Assembly (NCBI GenBank): GCA_902569105.1
Contig: CACFTE010000005.1
Location: forward strand, 1 to 64,000
Origin: an uncultured Pelagibacteraceae bacterium
GTDB lineage: Bacteria; Pseudomonadota; Alphaproteobacteria; Pelagibacterales; Pelagibacteraceae
Length of the DNA stretch: 64,000 nucleotides
Reading direction: 5' to 3'
The notes beneath the pieces are model-generated. The model did no database searches and was not told where the DNA came from. It was given only the letters and a program-made list of their open reading frames with translations. Each line of letters opens with the position of its first letter. The stretch's first letter is position 1. The translations under genes were made by a program, and so were the position numbers. This document shows, in pieces, positions 1 through 8,473 of this stretch.

Positions 1-2294
1 TTTTTATTTACATAAGAGAATGCAATGCTTTTATTAACATAATGGGCAAAACCGCCTGATGTAACATATCCTATACTTTTATCTTTTTTCATAACGGCCT
101 CATTGTTAGTTACATCGATATCATTTGTTTGAACAATTAAAGGGACAAGTTGATTTGAGCTATTATCTTTTTTAGCATTTTCTTTTCCAATAAACTCTTT
201 ATCCCAATTTATAAATATATTTAAACCAGTCTCTTTTGCAGTAAAATCAGGTCTATAGTCTAATGTCCAGGCACCCCAATTTTTTTCTAATCTCATTGAC
301 ATTAGCGCTCTTCCACCAAATGGTTTAATATTAAATTCTTTTCCAGCTTCCATAATTTCTTCATAAAGTTTTAGTTGAAAATGAGGAGCTACATAAATTT
401 CATAACCTAATTCTCCAGTAAAAGAAATTCTATTTACAATAGCAGGAACTCCACCCACAAACATATGTCTAGAGTCCCTAAATTTTAATTTTGTATTTGA
501 AACATCATCTCTTGTTATTTTTTGAAGTAACTCTCTAGATCTTGGTCCAGCAATCGATAAGCCATGAAATTCATCTGATCTATTATTATATGACACATTA
601 AATTTATTAATATGACTTTCAAACCATCGTCTATGCATTTCTTGTGCAGCACCTGAACCAAAAACCATAAAATCATTTTCATCAAAACATGCTACTGTTA
701 AATCGCCATACAATTTTCCTCTATAAGAAAGCATTGGTGACAAAGAAATTCTTCCTGGTTTAGGCAACCTTCCAGCTAAAATATGATCTAAAAATTTTCT
801 TGCATCGGGTCCTTTGAATTCGTGTTTAGAAAAATTTGCAACCTCTATCACTCCTACATTTTCTCTAACATTAATTACCTCTTTAGAAACATAGTTGTGC
901 GATCTTGATCTTTTGATAGTTGGTTCTTCAAATGCATCTTCTTTATTTTTAGCAAACCACAGTACATTTTCTAAACCAAAACTATCTCCCATAACTGCAC
1001 CTTGTTGTACAAATCTATCATAAAGGGCTGTAGTTTTTTGTTTTCTTCCTTTTGGTAAAGTCTCGTTAGGAAAAGTCATAATAAATCTTCTTTCATAGTT
1101 TTCAGAAGATTTAATTGTTCCATATTGAGGAGATGCATAATTTCCAAATCTTGCAACGTCCATTGCCCAAACATCTATTGAAGGTTCGCCGTCTATAATC
1201 CATTCTGCAATACATTTTCCAACTCCACCACCTTGGCAAAAACCTGCCATTACACCTACTGCCACCCAATAATTTTTTAAACCTGGTACTGGTCCAATTA
1301 AAGGGCTTCCGTCTGGACCAAAAGTAAATGGTCCATTTACAATATTTTTAATTCCAGCTTTTTCAAGTGCTGGCATTCTTTCAAATCCGATTGCTAATCT
1401 ATCTTGAATATTATCAAGCTTAGGTTCTAATAATTCGTGACCAAAGTTCATTGGGGTTCCTTCTACTTTCCAAGGTGTAGATTTTGGCTCATATGTCCCA
1501 AGCAACATTCCTTTACCTTCTTGCCTAAAATAGATATTTCCCTCAAAATCTGTTCCTATCGGTAATCTTTGATCTCCCATTGCTTCTATTTCTGGGATTG
1601 CCTCTGTAATTAGATAGTGATGTTCCATTGGTTGAACCGGTAGATTTAAACCAGCTAGTTGACCAACCTCTCTAGCCCATAAACCTCCAGCGTTAATCAC
1701 TATTTCTGCGTTAATATTTCCTTTTTCAGTAACAACATCCCATGATCCATCTTTTCTTTGTTTAGTATCCTTAACAACTGTATGAGTATAATATTTTCCA
1801 CCATAAACTTTAGCTGCTTTTGCAAATGCATAAGTAACTCCAGATGGGTCAACCTCACCATCTATTGGATCCCAAAGTGCTAAAAGATATCGCGACGGAT
1901 CAATTAATGGGTTCTTCTTTTTAACTTCCTCAAGAGAAATAAACTCTTGATCAAGACCCATATATCGAGCTTTTGATCTCTCTCTTTTTAGATAATCAGC
2001 CCAAGTTTCATTTGATGCTAAGTAAAAACCACCACTTGCTTTAAAACCCACAGAATGGCCAGACTCTTTTTCAATCTCTTTATATAGACCTATGGTATAA
2101 GCCATCATTCTAGAAATATTTGGGTCATTTGAAATTACATGTACATTTCCAGCAGCATGCCAAGAAGATCCTGAAGTAAGTTCATTCCTTTCTAAAAGAA
2201 TACAATCTTTTAATCCAAATTTTGAAAGGTGGTAAAGTATTGAACAACCAACTACACCACCTCCAATAATTACTACCTTAGCATTTTTTTCCAT
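1..2294 (-). CDS. Dimethylglycine dehydrogenase family (FAD oxidase + GcvT), C-terminus cut by window edge
   Basis: The frame opens at the ATG at 2294 and stays open to base 1, giving about 764 residues; the family usually runs to slightly over 800, so the C-terminal end lies outside the window. The N-terminus has a dinucleotide-binding motif (VVIIGGGVVG) and then SSWHAAGN, whose His matches the covalent-FAD histidine of dimethylglycine and sarcosine dehydrogenases. The second half is a GcvT-type tetrahydrofolate domain with a FTGELGYEIYV block. Expected reaction: oxidative demethylation of dimethylglycine (or sarcosine), giving 5,10-methylene-THF in the cytoplasm. The start overlaps the stop of the upstream betaine-homocysteine methyltransferase (TAATG), so the two are probably translationally coupled; this favours dimethylglycine, the product of that enzyme, as substrate. 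A sarcosine dehydrogenase is the main alternative. Confidence 0.85.
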   Translation of the reverse strand, partial: MEKNAKVVIIGGGVVGCSILYHLSKFGLKDCILLERNELTSGSSWHAAGNVHVISNDPNISRMMAYTIGLYKEIEKESGHSVGFKASGGFYLASNETWADYLKRERSKARYMGLDQEFISLEEVKKKNPLIDPSRYLLALWDPIDGEVDPSGVTYAFAKAAKVYGGKYYTHTVVKDTKQRKDGSWDVVTEKGNINAEIVINAGGLWAREVGQLAGLNLPVQPMEHHYLITEAIPEIEAMGDQRLPIGTDFEGNIYFRQEGKGMLLGTYEPKSTPWKVEGTPMNFGHELLEPKLDNIQDRLAIGFERMPALEKAGIKNIVNGPFTFGPDGSPLIGPVPGLKNYWVAVGVMAGFCQGGGVGKCIAEWIIDGEPSIDVWAMDVARFGNYASPQYGTIKSSENYERRFIMTFPNETLPKGRKQKTTALYDRFVQQGAVMGDSFGLENVLWFAKNKEDAFEEPTIKRSRSHNYVSKEVINVRENVGVIEVANFSKHEFKGPDARKFLDHILAGRLPKPGRISLSPMLSYRGKLYGDLTVACFDENDFMVFGSGAAQEMHRRWFESHINKFNVSYNNRSDEFHGLSIAGPRSRELLQKITRDDVSNTKLKFRDSRHMFVGGVPAIVNRISFTGELGYEIYVAPHFQLKLYEEIMEAGKEFNIKPFGGRALMSMRLEKNWGAWTLDYRPDFTAKETGLNIFINWDKEFIGKENAKKDNSSNQLVPLIVQTNDIDVTNNEAVMKKDKSIGYVTSGGFAHYVNKSIAFSYVNK

Positions 2295-3340
2295 TAGTAT
2301 TTATTTCTCATGCTTGTGTTTATCTCTTTTAAGGATTTATCTGTCCCATGTAAAAAATGTTTACTCATATTTGGGTAATATTTATATGATATTGGTTTTC
2401 TACCTAAAGCAACTGCCATTTCTCTAACATGATGAGGCTCTGCTCCACAGCAAATACCGATCAAGTTTATTTTTTGTTTTTGACAATCCTTTGCAAACTC
2501 AGCCATTTCAAATCTGTTACAATACAAATTGTCTAACGCAACAGGAAATGCATTTCCACCAGGTATACAATCACAACCATGGTCAGTTTGATTCAAAAAA
2601 CCTGGCTCCTCTTCAGTTGTTCTATACGGAACTGGTAAGGCAGCAACATGACAGGAAACTTTTTCTCTTATTTCTGGCAAAAGTTTCATTGTCATCTTTG
2701 GTCCTCTATAGCAATTTAACCCTACTACATCAGCTCCAAGATCCTCCATTATTTTGCAAGCATCACCTGGGGTATGTCCTTCTCTTGTCTTATCACCTTT
2801 TTTTATAGAAAAATTTGTTACCGCAATTAAACCTTCATCCTTTATAGCTTTAAGTGCAATTTTCATCTCCTCAGTCCAATTTATTGTTTCTGCAACTATA
2901 AAATCTACACCTGCCTCTTTTGCCCAAGCAACTTGTTCCTCATACATTTTTTGACACTGGGAATGACTTTTTTTATCATTGGGATCATAAATATTTGTAT
3001 TAGCTACATCGCCACAAACCAACAAGTTAAGATCTTTAAATTCGTCTCTTGCATCTTTTGCTATTTGAAGAGCATTTTTTTGTAAAGGTTCCAATAAATC
3101 CTCTTTACCAATTATACGTAACTTTTCTCTATGCCCATAATATGTAAACGCTTGGACAATATCGCTCCCAGCTCTTATAAATTCTCTATGCAGTTGAGAA
3201 ACAACTTCTGGATGTTCTAATACCACTTCTGGAACGAATGCACCTGCTGATAAATAACCTCTTCTTTCCATTGCAAATAAATATCCTTCTGCAAAAAGAA
3301 CAGGTCCTTCATTTAATCTTGTTATTAAATCTTTTGTCAT
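2294..3340 (-). CDS. bhmT: Betaine-homocysteine S-methyltransferase
   Basis: This 348-residue protein belongs to the homocysteine S-methyltransferase family. It should transfer a methyl group from glycine betaine to homocysteine, yielding methionine and dimethylglycine. The zinc ligands are visible: Cys210 in GLNCYRG and Cys297/Cys298 in GICCGAEPHHVREM, the same spacing and context as in mammalian BHMT. A strong ribosome binding site (AGGAGG) sits about 5 bases before the ATG. The stop overlaps the start of the dimethylglycine dehydrogenase gene, so substrate and product enzymes are coupled. The divergent neighbour is a betaine-type binding-protein gene. Other methyl donors accepted by this family, such as DMSP or S-methylmethionine, cannot be excluded from sequence alone. 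Confidence 0.88.
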   Translation of the reverse strand: MTKDLITRLNEGPVLFAEGYLFAMERRGYLSAGAFVPEVVLEHPEVVSQLHREFIRAGSDIVQAFTYYGHREKLRIIGKEDLLEPLQKNALQIAKDARDEFKDLNLLVCGDVANTNIYDPNDKKSHSQCQKMYEEQVAWAKEAGVDFIVAETINWTEEMKIALKAIKDEGLIAVTNFSIKKGDKTREGHTPGDACKIMEDLGADVVGLNCYRGPKMTMKLLPEIREKVSCHVAALPVPYRTTEEEPGFLNQTDHGCDCIPGGNAFPVALDNLYCNRFEMAEFAKDCQKQKINLIGICCGAEPHHVREMAVALGRKPISYKYYPNMSKHFLHGTDKSLKEINTSMRNKY

Positions 3341-3632
3341 TAATCCTCCTTTAAATTTTTGATTTTTTTAAAAAAAAAGATTATCGACTCTGGAAATAAT
3401 TTGAATGTAATCTGTAGTGGTGTCTGTTTAAATATAAGTCCTCAAAAGCAAAATATCCAAGAACACAAAATTTTTTTATGAAATTGTAAACTTCTTTAGA
3501 CATTGATTTAAAGATTACATCTGAAAAGTATGATTAGCAAAACATTTTGTCTACAACTAAAAGTTGTAACAAGTTTGCATTTTTCTCCTAGATATGTTCT
3601 CATAACTTTAATTAATTTATTAAAGGGAGAAT
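3341..3632. promoter_or_regulatory. Divergent control region between bhmT and the proX-like gene
   Basis: This is the longest gene-free stretch (292 bases) in the window and must carry promoters for both directions. Visible structure: a perfect hairpin TACAACT-AAA-AGTTGTA at 3552-3568; a 9-base inverted pair (ATGTAATCT at 3405-3413, AGATTACAT at 3512-3520); and a terminator-like structure on the minus strand, annotated separately. No coding sequence, tRNA or clear -35/-10 pair was recognised. Confidence 0.5.
3370..3413 (-). promoter_or_regulatory. Possible attenuator in the bhmT leader
   Basis: On the minus-strand RNA, AGATTA (3413-3408) can pair with TAATCT (3383-3378). The stem is extended by ATTC pairing with GAGT across a bulge, and it is followed directly by a run of eight further T residues (3377-3370). 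That is the layout of an intrinsic terminator inside the bhmT leader, roughly 30 bases before the start codon, and suggests transcription attenuation. The stem is A+T-rich and bulged, so stability is doubtful. SAM-sensing riboswitches are known ahead of methionine-related genes in Pelagibacter, but I could not match their conserved core here. Confidence 0.3.
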
Positions 3633-4652
3633 ATGAAAATAAAAAACATAATTATTTCTGCTTTAGTTTTGCTAGGTTTCACTTCATTTTCTGGAATTGC
3701 AAACGCTAAATGTGGAAAGCTAGTTATTGCTGAGCAAAACTGGGCGTCAGCTGAATTAATGGCTAACGTAGATAAAATTATCTTAGAGGAAGGTTACGGT
3801 TGTGACGTGGAACTTGTTCCAGGTGCTACAATGCCAACTTTTACCTCTATGAATGATAAAGGATCACCTGACATGAATCCTGAACAATGGGCTAATGCAG
3901 TTTATACACCATTAAAAAAAGCAGTAAGTGAAAAAAGATTAATTATTGCTAATGGTGCGCCAATTACTGGTCTTGGTGAAGGTTGGTGGTTAAATCCAGC
4001 AGCTTTAAAAAAACACCCAGAACTAAAAGGTATGACAGCTGTTCAAATTTTAGAACGTCCTGATTTATTTCCTGATAAAGAGGATCCTTCAAAAGGTGCT
4101 TTCATGGGATGTCCTGCTGGTTGGGGTTGTCAGTTAGCAAACGCAAATCTTTTTAGAGCATTTGATATGGAAAAAAAAGGTTGGAAGCTAATTGACCCAG
4201 GTTCAGCTGCAGGTTTAGATGGCTCTATTGCAAAAGCTTCAGACTCTGGTGAACCTTGGTTTGGATATTACTGGAACCCTACATCAATGGTTGGAAAATA
4301 TAATTTACAACCAGTTGATTTTGGAGTGCCATTTGCTGGAAGAGATAACTGGGATAATTGTATAACACTTGCAGAGCAAGATTGTGCAAATCCAAAACCA
4401 ACGGCTTGGACAAAATCAGAAGTTAACTCAATAGTAACAGCTAATTTTGCGAAGACTGGTGGAAAAGAAGCTTTAAGTTATGTTGAAAAAAGAGTATTTC
4501 CTGGTGAAGTAATGAATGGAATGCTTGTTTACATGGCTGACAACCAAGCAAAAGGATCTGATGCAGCAGTTGAATTTTTAATTAAGCATGAAGATGTTTG
4601 GACTAAATGGGTATCTTCGTCAGCTGCAAAAAAAATCAAAAAAAGTTTATAA
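3633..4652 (+). CDS. Glycine-betaine-type ABC transporter substrate-binding protein (OpuAC/ProX family)
   Basis: This 339-residue periplasmic binding protein has a Sec signal peptide ending near FSGIANA and then an OpuAC-type domain (LVIAEQNWASAELM near its start). It is rich in Trp and Tyr, as expected for a cage that binds quaternary ammonium or sulfonium groups. A GGGAG ribosome site precedes the ATG. A hairpin just after the stop and then a permease gene indicate an operon in which the binding protein is made in excess. The downstream genes are a MetF-like reductase and a GcvT-family demethylase, so the ligand is probably a methylated compound that this operon degrades. Glycine betaine, DMSP and proline betaine are all possible ligands. 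Confidence 0.82.
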   Translation: MKIKNIIISALVLLGFTSFSGIANAKCGKLVIAEQNWASAELMANVDKIILEEGYGCDVELVPGATMPTFTSMNDKGSPDMNPEQWANAVYTPLKKAVSEKRLIIANGAPITGLGEGWWLNPAALKKHPELKGMTAVQILERPDLFPDKEDPSKGAFMGCPAGWGCQLANANLFRAFDMEKKGWKLIDPGSAAGLDGSIAKASDSGEPWFGYYWNPTSMVGKYNLQPVDFGVPFAGRDNWDNCITLAEQDCANPKPTAWTKSEVNSIVTANFAKTGGKEALSYVEKRVFPGEVMNGMLVYMADNQAKGSDAAVEFLIKHEDVWTKWVSSSAAKKIKKSL

Positions 4653-4664
4653 TAACTTAAATTT

Positions 4665-4693
4665 AACGAGCCTATTTAAAAAATAGGCTCGTT
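4665..4693 (+). terminator. Intergenic hairpin after the binding-protein gene (attenuating terminator)
   Basis: A perfect 13-base inverted repeat (AACGAGCCTATTT, loop AAA, AAATAGGCTCGTT) lies 13 bases after the proX-like stop, followed by only one extra T and then a mixed sequence. The permease gene starts 16 bases further on. It probably terminates or stabilises part of the transcript, so that binding protein is made in excess over permease. Confidence 0.7.
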
Positions 4694-4709
4694 TATAGAA
4701 AAAATAATT

Positions 4710-5594
4710 ATGGAATTTTTAACTGAATTTCCTGAGCTAGGTAGACGATCACAAATGGAGCTAAGAAAAGGTATAGACTTAGCTTTTAGAAATTTTTCAA
4801 GAGAGTACGGAGATGGAATTGAAGCTTTTTTTGATCCATTATTATTTTTTTTAGTTTCATTAGAAAAACTATTATTATCAACACCATGGGTTATAATCAT
4901 TGGTGTAATTTGTGGTTTAGCTTGGTTAGGTTCAAGAAGTTGGAAACTTGTTGTTGGAAGTGCAATTGCTTTTTTATTAATTGGTTATTTTGGCATGTGG
5001 GAAGATTGCATGGCAACAGTTGCTATTATTACTGTATGCACAATTATATGTATTGTTGTTGGAATACCAATAGGAATTGTTATGTCAAGATCTGCAAGAG
5101 CAGAAAGGACTATACTGCCTGTATTAGATATGATGCAAACAATTCCAAGTTTCGTATATTTAATTCCTATACTAATGTTGTTAGGAATAGGTAAAGTACC
5201 AGGCTTGATAGCTGTTTGTGTCTATGCTGTTCCTCCAATAATTAGATTGACTAATTTGGGGATTAGAGAAGTAGATAAAGAGACTTTAGAGGCTAGTGAG
5301 GCATTTGGCGCAACCACTGTTCAGAAGCTAAAATCGGTTCAAATACCTCTAGCATTACCAACTGTCTTTGCCGGAGTTAACCAAACAATTATGATGGCAC
5401 TTGCCATGGTCGTCATTGCATCAATGATTGGAGTAAAAGGGCTTGGGGTGCCAATTTTAAGAGCGGTATCAAATCAATACCTGGCTCTTGGTTTATTTAA
5501 TGGCTTAGCAATAGTTGCTCTAGCAATAGTATTCGACAGGGTCACCCAAGAGTATGGAAGAAGAATTCAGAAGCATAGAGGCCAGAGAAAGTAA
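4710..5594 (+). CDS. Glycine-betaine-type ABC transporter permease (ProW/OpuAB family)
   Basis: This 294-residue inner-membrane permease has about six hydrophobic segments. The cytoplasmic EAA-type loop is visible around REVDKETLEASEAFGATT, the expected ATPase-docking site, followed by QIPLALPTVFAGVNQ. The N-terminal ~50 residues are soluble and charged, as in ProW. It follows the binding-protein gene across a hairpin, and the MetF-like gene starts 41 bases later. There is no ATP-binding subunit gene in this operon. The only ATPase of this type in the window is the one at 30915-31946, so the subunit must be shared or encoded elsewhere. Confidence 0.85.
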   Translation: MEFLTEFPELGRRSQMELRKGIDLAFRNFSREYGDGIEAFFDPLLFFLVSLEKLLLSTPWVIIIGVICGLAWLGSRSWKLVVGSAIAFLLIGYFGMWEDCMATVAIITVCTIICIVVGIPIGIVMSRSARAERTILPVLDMMQTIPSFVYLIPILMLLGIGKVPGLIAVCVYAVPPIIRLTNLGIREVDKETLEASEAFGATTVQKLKSVQIPLALPTVFAGVNQTIMMALAMVVIASMIGVKGLGVPILRAVSNQYLALGLFNGLAIVALAIVFDRVTQEYGRRIQKHRGQRK

Positions 5595-5635
5595 AATTTT
5601 CTAGACAGTTATTGTAAAATAAATAAATATCTCGA

Positions 5636-6364
5636 ATGAATTTTTCAATTGAGATTAGTCCATCTACTGACCTTGAAACATTACCGGCTTTAAAAGATGT
5701 TTATATTACCCTTTTGCCTGGTGGTAATTTTAAGGATACAGCAGATCAGGCTGAAAAATTGGTTAAAAAAGGATTTAATCCAATACCTCACATTCCTGCT
5801 AGATCAATTGAGAGCGAAACACAACTAAAAGAATACCTTTCTAGATGTAAAGACGGAGGAACAAAACAAGTCTTAGTAATTGGTGGTAGTAGAGAACCTA
5901 TTGGACAGTTTGATAGTTCCTTTCAGCTTCTAGAAACTGGTTATTTTGAGGATATGAAGATTGGAATTGCTGGACACCCTGAAGGGAGTCCTGATATATC
6001 TGACTCAAATTTAGAAAAAGCTATGAACGATAAAAAGCCTTATGCTGACTATATAGTTACTCAATGGTTACTAGATCCTCAGCCAATCATAGATTTCATT
6101 TCTAAACAATCAGTACCAGTTCATGTTGGAATTACTGGACCTTTAAAAATTACAAGCTTAATAAAGTTTGCGAATATTGTTGGGGCAAAAAATTCCTTAA
6201 ACTTTCTTAAATCTAATTTTAGTAAGGCGTTAGATTTAATGAAACCTAAAGACCCTAATGATTTAATTGGGAAGGTTAAATCGCATACTGATAACTTCCA
6301 CATTTATACATTCGGCGGCTTGAAGGAAACTAACAAGTGGTTGATGGAGAATAAATATGTCTAA
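5636..6364 (+). CDS. Short methylenetetrahydrofolate reductase-like protein
   Basis: This 242-residue protein resembles the MetF TIM barrel but is shorter than the usual ~290 residues. Supporting blocks are an N-terminal ISPS segment, NPIPHIPARSI, QVLVIGGSREPIG, GIAGHPEGSPD and a C-terminal FHIYTFGGLKET. MetF interconverts 5,10-methylene-THF and 5-methyl-THF using flavin. Its stop overlaps the next ATG by 8 bases, tying it to the GcvT-family demethylase. The pair suggests that the demethylase releases 5-methyl-THF and this enzyme oxidises it to methylene-THF. A comparable metF-demethylase pairing is known for ligM in Sphingobium. Calling it the biosynthetic MetF would be less safe. Confidence 0.72.
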   Translation: MNFSIEISPSTDLETLPALKDVYITLLPGGNFKDTADQAEKLVKKGFNPIPHIPARSIESETQLKEYLSRCKDGGTKQVLVIGGSREPIGQFDSSFQLLETGYFEDMKIGIAGHPEGSPDISDSNLEKAMNDKKPYADYIVTQWLLDPQPIIDFISKQSVPVHVGITGPLKITSLIKFANIVGAKNSLNFLKSNFSKALDLMKPKDPNDLIGKVKSHTDNFHIYTFGGLKETNKWLMENKYV

Positions 6365-7715
6365 AGAGTTTGATTATAGTAAAATGAGACATGTAACGTC
6401 AGTAAATCAAACTGACAGAAAGGTTCCGTATAATTTAAGACAAAGCGGACCTACAAAAGTAGAAATGCTAATTTCAACAAGGGTAAGAAAATCACCTTAT
6501 TGGCATTTATCAATGAAAGCAGGTTGTTGGAGAGCAACTGTATACAATCGTATATATCACCCAAGAGGATATGTAAAACCTGAAGATGGTGGAGCAATGG
6601 TTGAGTACGATGCAATTGTAAATCATGTAACCATGTGGAATGTTGCAGTTGAAAGACAAATACAAGTTAAAGGTCCAGATGCAGAAAAATTTGTGGATTA
6701 TGTAATTACTAGAGATGCAACAAAAATTTCACCAATGAGAGCAAGATATGTAATTCTATGTAATCAATACGGTGGAGTATTAAATGATCCTATACTTTTA
6801 AGAATTTCTAAAGATGAGTTTTGGTTTTCATTATCAGATAGTGATATCGGAATGTATTTACAAGGAGTAAATGCTGATGGAAGATTTAATTGTGAAATAC
6901 ATGAAATAGATGTATCTCCAGTTCAAATACAAGGACCAAAATCAAAAGCATTAATGCAAGATCTTTGTGGTGACCAAGTTGATTTTGATAATATACCATT
7001 CTATGGTTTAGCATCTGCAAAAATTGGAGGGAGAAGTTGCATAATATCTCAATCAGGTTTTTCAGGAGAAGCTGGTTATGAAATATATCTAAGGGAATCT
7101 ACTCTTTATGCAGAGGATATGTGGAATGCAGTGCTTGATGCAGGGAAAAAACATCAACTAATGGTTATTGCACCAGCACATCACAGAAGAATTCAAGCAG
7201 GAATTCTTTCTTGGGGTCAAGACATGGATCATCAACACAATCCTTACCAGTGTAATTTGGGTTATCAAGTTTCATTATCAGGAAAAGGTGAGTGGAATAA
7301 AAAAGGTGATTATGTTGGTAAAAAAGTCTTAGAAGCGATGGGAGCTGAAATTAAAGCTGGAAAAAAACCTTATGCACTTCAATTAGTTGGTATGGAGTTA
7401 GGCGGAAAACCTATTGATGATTATGCGCCAGATTTTTGGTTAATTTCCAACGATGATGGTGGAGAACCTGTGGGTTTTATAACATCGCCATGGTGGCATC
7501 CTGAGAAAAAAACTAACATTGCAATGGGTTACGTGCCTTTTGATGGCACATTAAATGCAAATGGTTTTCCAAAAGGTAAAGTTGGTACTAAATATAAAGT
7601 TCATTTACCTGAAAAATATTCAGATAATCCAGGACAACCAGTACATGCAGTTGTTGTTGATATTCCTTTTAAAGAATCTTTCAATGCAAACACAAGAGAA
7701 GTTGTAAAAGGTTAA
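6357..7715 (+). CDS. GcvT/DmdA-family THF-dependent demethylase, substrate unknown
   Basis: This 452-residue protein has the aminomethyltransferase (GcvT) fold. Blocks such as VAVERQIQVKGPDAE (96-110), YGGVLNDPILLR (138-149), DVSPVQIQGPKS and GFSGEAGYEIYL look much more like DMSP demethylase DmdA than glycine-cleavage GcvT. It is about 80 residues longer than typical DmdA (~365-370), with an extra N-terminal ~35 residues and an enlarged C-terminal half containing ILSWGQDMDHQHNP. It probably moves a methyl group from an imported sulfonium, amine or methoxy compound to THF. It overlaps the MetF-like gene and is the last gene of the X-W-metF operon. DMSP is one candidate, but length and divergence argue against calling it dmdA. 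Confidence 0.72.
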   Translation: MSKEFDYSKMRHVTSVNQTDRKVPYNLRQSGPTKVEMLISTRVRKSPYWHLSMKAGCWRATVYNRIYHPRGYVKPEDGGAMVEYDAIVNHVTMWNVAVERQIQVKGPDAEKFVDYVITRDATKISPMRARYVILCNQYGGVLNDPILLRISKDEFWFSLSDSDIGMYLQGVNADGRFNCEIHEIDVSPVQIQGPKSKALMQDLCGDQVDFDNIPFYGLASAKIGGRSCIISQSGFSGEAGYEIYLRESTLYAEDMWNAVLDAGKKHQLMVIAPAHHRRIQAGILSWGQDMDHQHNPYQCNLGYQVSLSGKGEWNKKGDYVGKKVLEAMGAEIKAGKKPYALQLVGMELGGKPIDDYAPDFWLISNDDGGEPVGFITSPWWHPEKKTNIAMGYVPFDGTLNANGFPKGKVGTKYKVHLPEKYSDNPGQPVHAVVVDIPFKESFNANTREVVKG

Positions 7716-7722
7716 TGCTTAA

Positions 7723-7749
7723 TTTAGGGGAAGTGCAACTTCCCCTAAA
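7723..7749 (+). terminator. Terminator after the DmdA-like demethylase gene
   Basis: A perfect 11-base stem TTTAGGGGAAG / CTTCCCCTAAA with loop TGCAA begins 7 bases after the stop codon at 7715. It is followed by AATTAATTAA rather than a clean T run, so it is a terminator or 3' stabilising hairpin closing the 3633-7715 operon. Confidence 0.65.
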
Positions 7750-7802
7750 ATTAATTAATCATTCGACATTCCTTATATAATTCTGTAATAGATAATTTTG
7801 CA

Positions 7803-7907
7803 ATGAGCAGCGCATTAATAGTTATATGTATATTTATAATTATTGCTTTAATTATATTTCCACTAATAGTGTCGTATATTGCAGAAAAGGATGAGAGCGA
7901 AAAATGA
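7803..7907 (+). CDS. Small single-span membrane protein (34 aa)
   Basis: This short frame starts with ATG at 7803 and encodes 34 residues: MSSAL, about 20 strongly hydrophobic residues, then a charged tail ending AEKDESEK. It reads as one transmembrane helix with an acidic/basic cytoplasmic end. The stop overlaps the start of the next gene (ATGA at 7904-7907), the usual arrangement of a translationally coupled pair, which is the main reason for calling it. No family was recognised. It may assist or form a complex with the downstream multi-span membrane protein. Confidence 0.5.
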   Translation: MSSALIVICIFIIIALIIFPLIVSYIAEKDESEK

Positions 7908-8473
7908 TTTTTTCACAATTTGTTAATATCTATTTGAATATTTTAAAAATAAACAAAAATTATTTTAATAATAAAAATAATTTCGGTGAAGCAGCTATTT
8001 ATTTTGCAATTTCAATTGTAATTATAAATGCATTAATAAGTATAATTCCTAACTCTGCTTTTTTAGAATTTATGAGTTCTTACTTTAGCCTAGGAAAAAT
8101 AGCAGGACCATCTTTAAAAGCTGCTGTTATAACATCAATTATAGGATGGTTTATAAAGTCCTGCTACATTCATTTTGCTGGAGTTGTTTTATTTCCAAAT
8201 AAAAATACGAATTGTAATTTTAGAAAAACTTTAATTCTTACAGGCCTTACCCAATCTCCATTAATATTCAATGTTTTAGTATTAAATCAAGTTATGCTTC
8301 CTTTAGTCTTTGTAACTTATATTTGGTATAATATTTGTTTAATTGTTGGAATAAATGTAGTTTATAATTATAAAAGTATAGTTAAATCTTCTTTAATTGT
8401 TCTCGCACCTTTTTTATTTTTCTTATTGTATATTCTTTCAAATTTTGCGGGGAGTTCAGTTACACTTACCTAA
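7904..8473 (+). CDS. Yip1-like multi-span membrane protein
   Basis: This 189-residue integral membrane protein has about five hydrophobic segments. The layout (short soluble N-terminus, then helices around residues 30-50, 65-85, 95-125, 130-150 and 160-185) resembles the bacterial YIP1-domain family, whose biochemical role is unknown. It is coupled to the 34-residue membrane protein by an ATGA overlap. Its 3' end overlaps the convergent zinc-ribbon gene by 4 bases. The family assignment rests on topology only. Confidence 0.6.
   Translation: MIFSQFVNIYLNILKINKNYFNNKNNFGEAAIYFAISIVIINALISIIPNSAFLEFMSSYFSLGKIAGPSLKAAVITSIIGWFIKSCYIHFAGVVLFPNKNTNCNFRKTLILTGLTQSPLIFNVLVLNQVMLPLVFVTYIWYNICLIVGINVVYNYKSIVKSSLIVLAPFLFFLLYILSNFAGSSVTLT

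Noticed and set aside
2491-2954. Plus-strand frames inside bhmT
   Set aside because: They are antisense to a clear BHMT with conserved zinc ligands and show no family features.
3341-3632. SAM-II/SAM-V riboswitch ahead of bhmT
   Set aside because: Expected from the literature on Pelagibacter, but I could not find the conserved pseudoknot core by eye; only an attenuator-like hairpin is reported.
6357-7715. Calling this gene dmdA (DMSP demethylase)
   Set aside because: Blocks are DmdA-like, but the protein is ~80 residues longer with different ends; the name would overstate the evidence.
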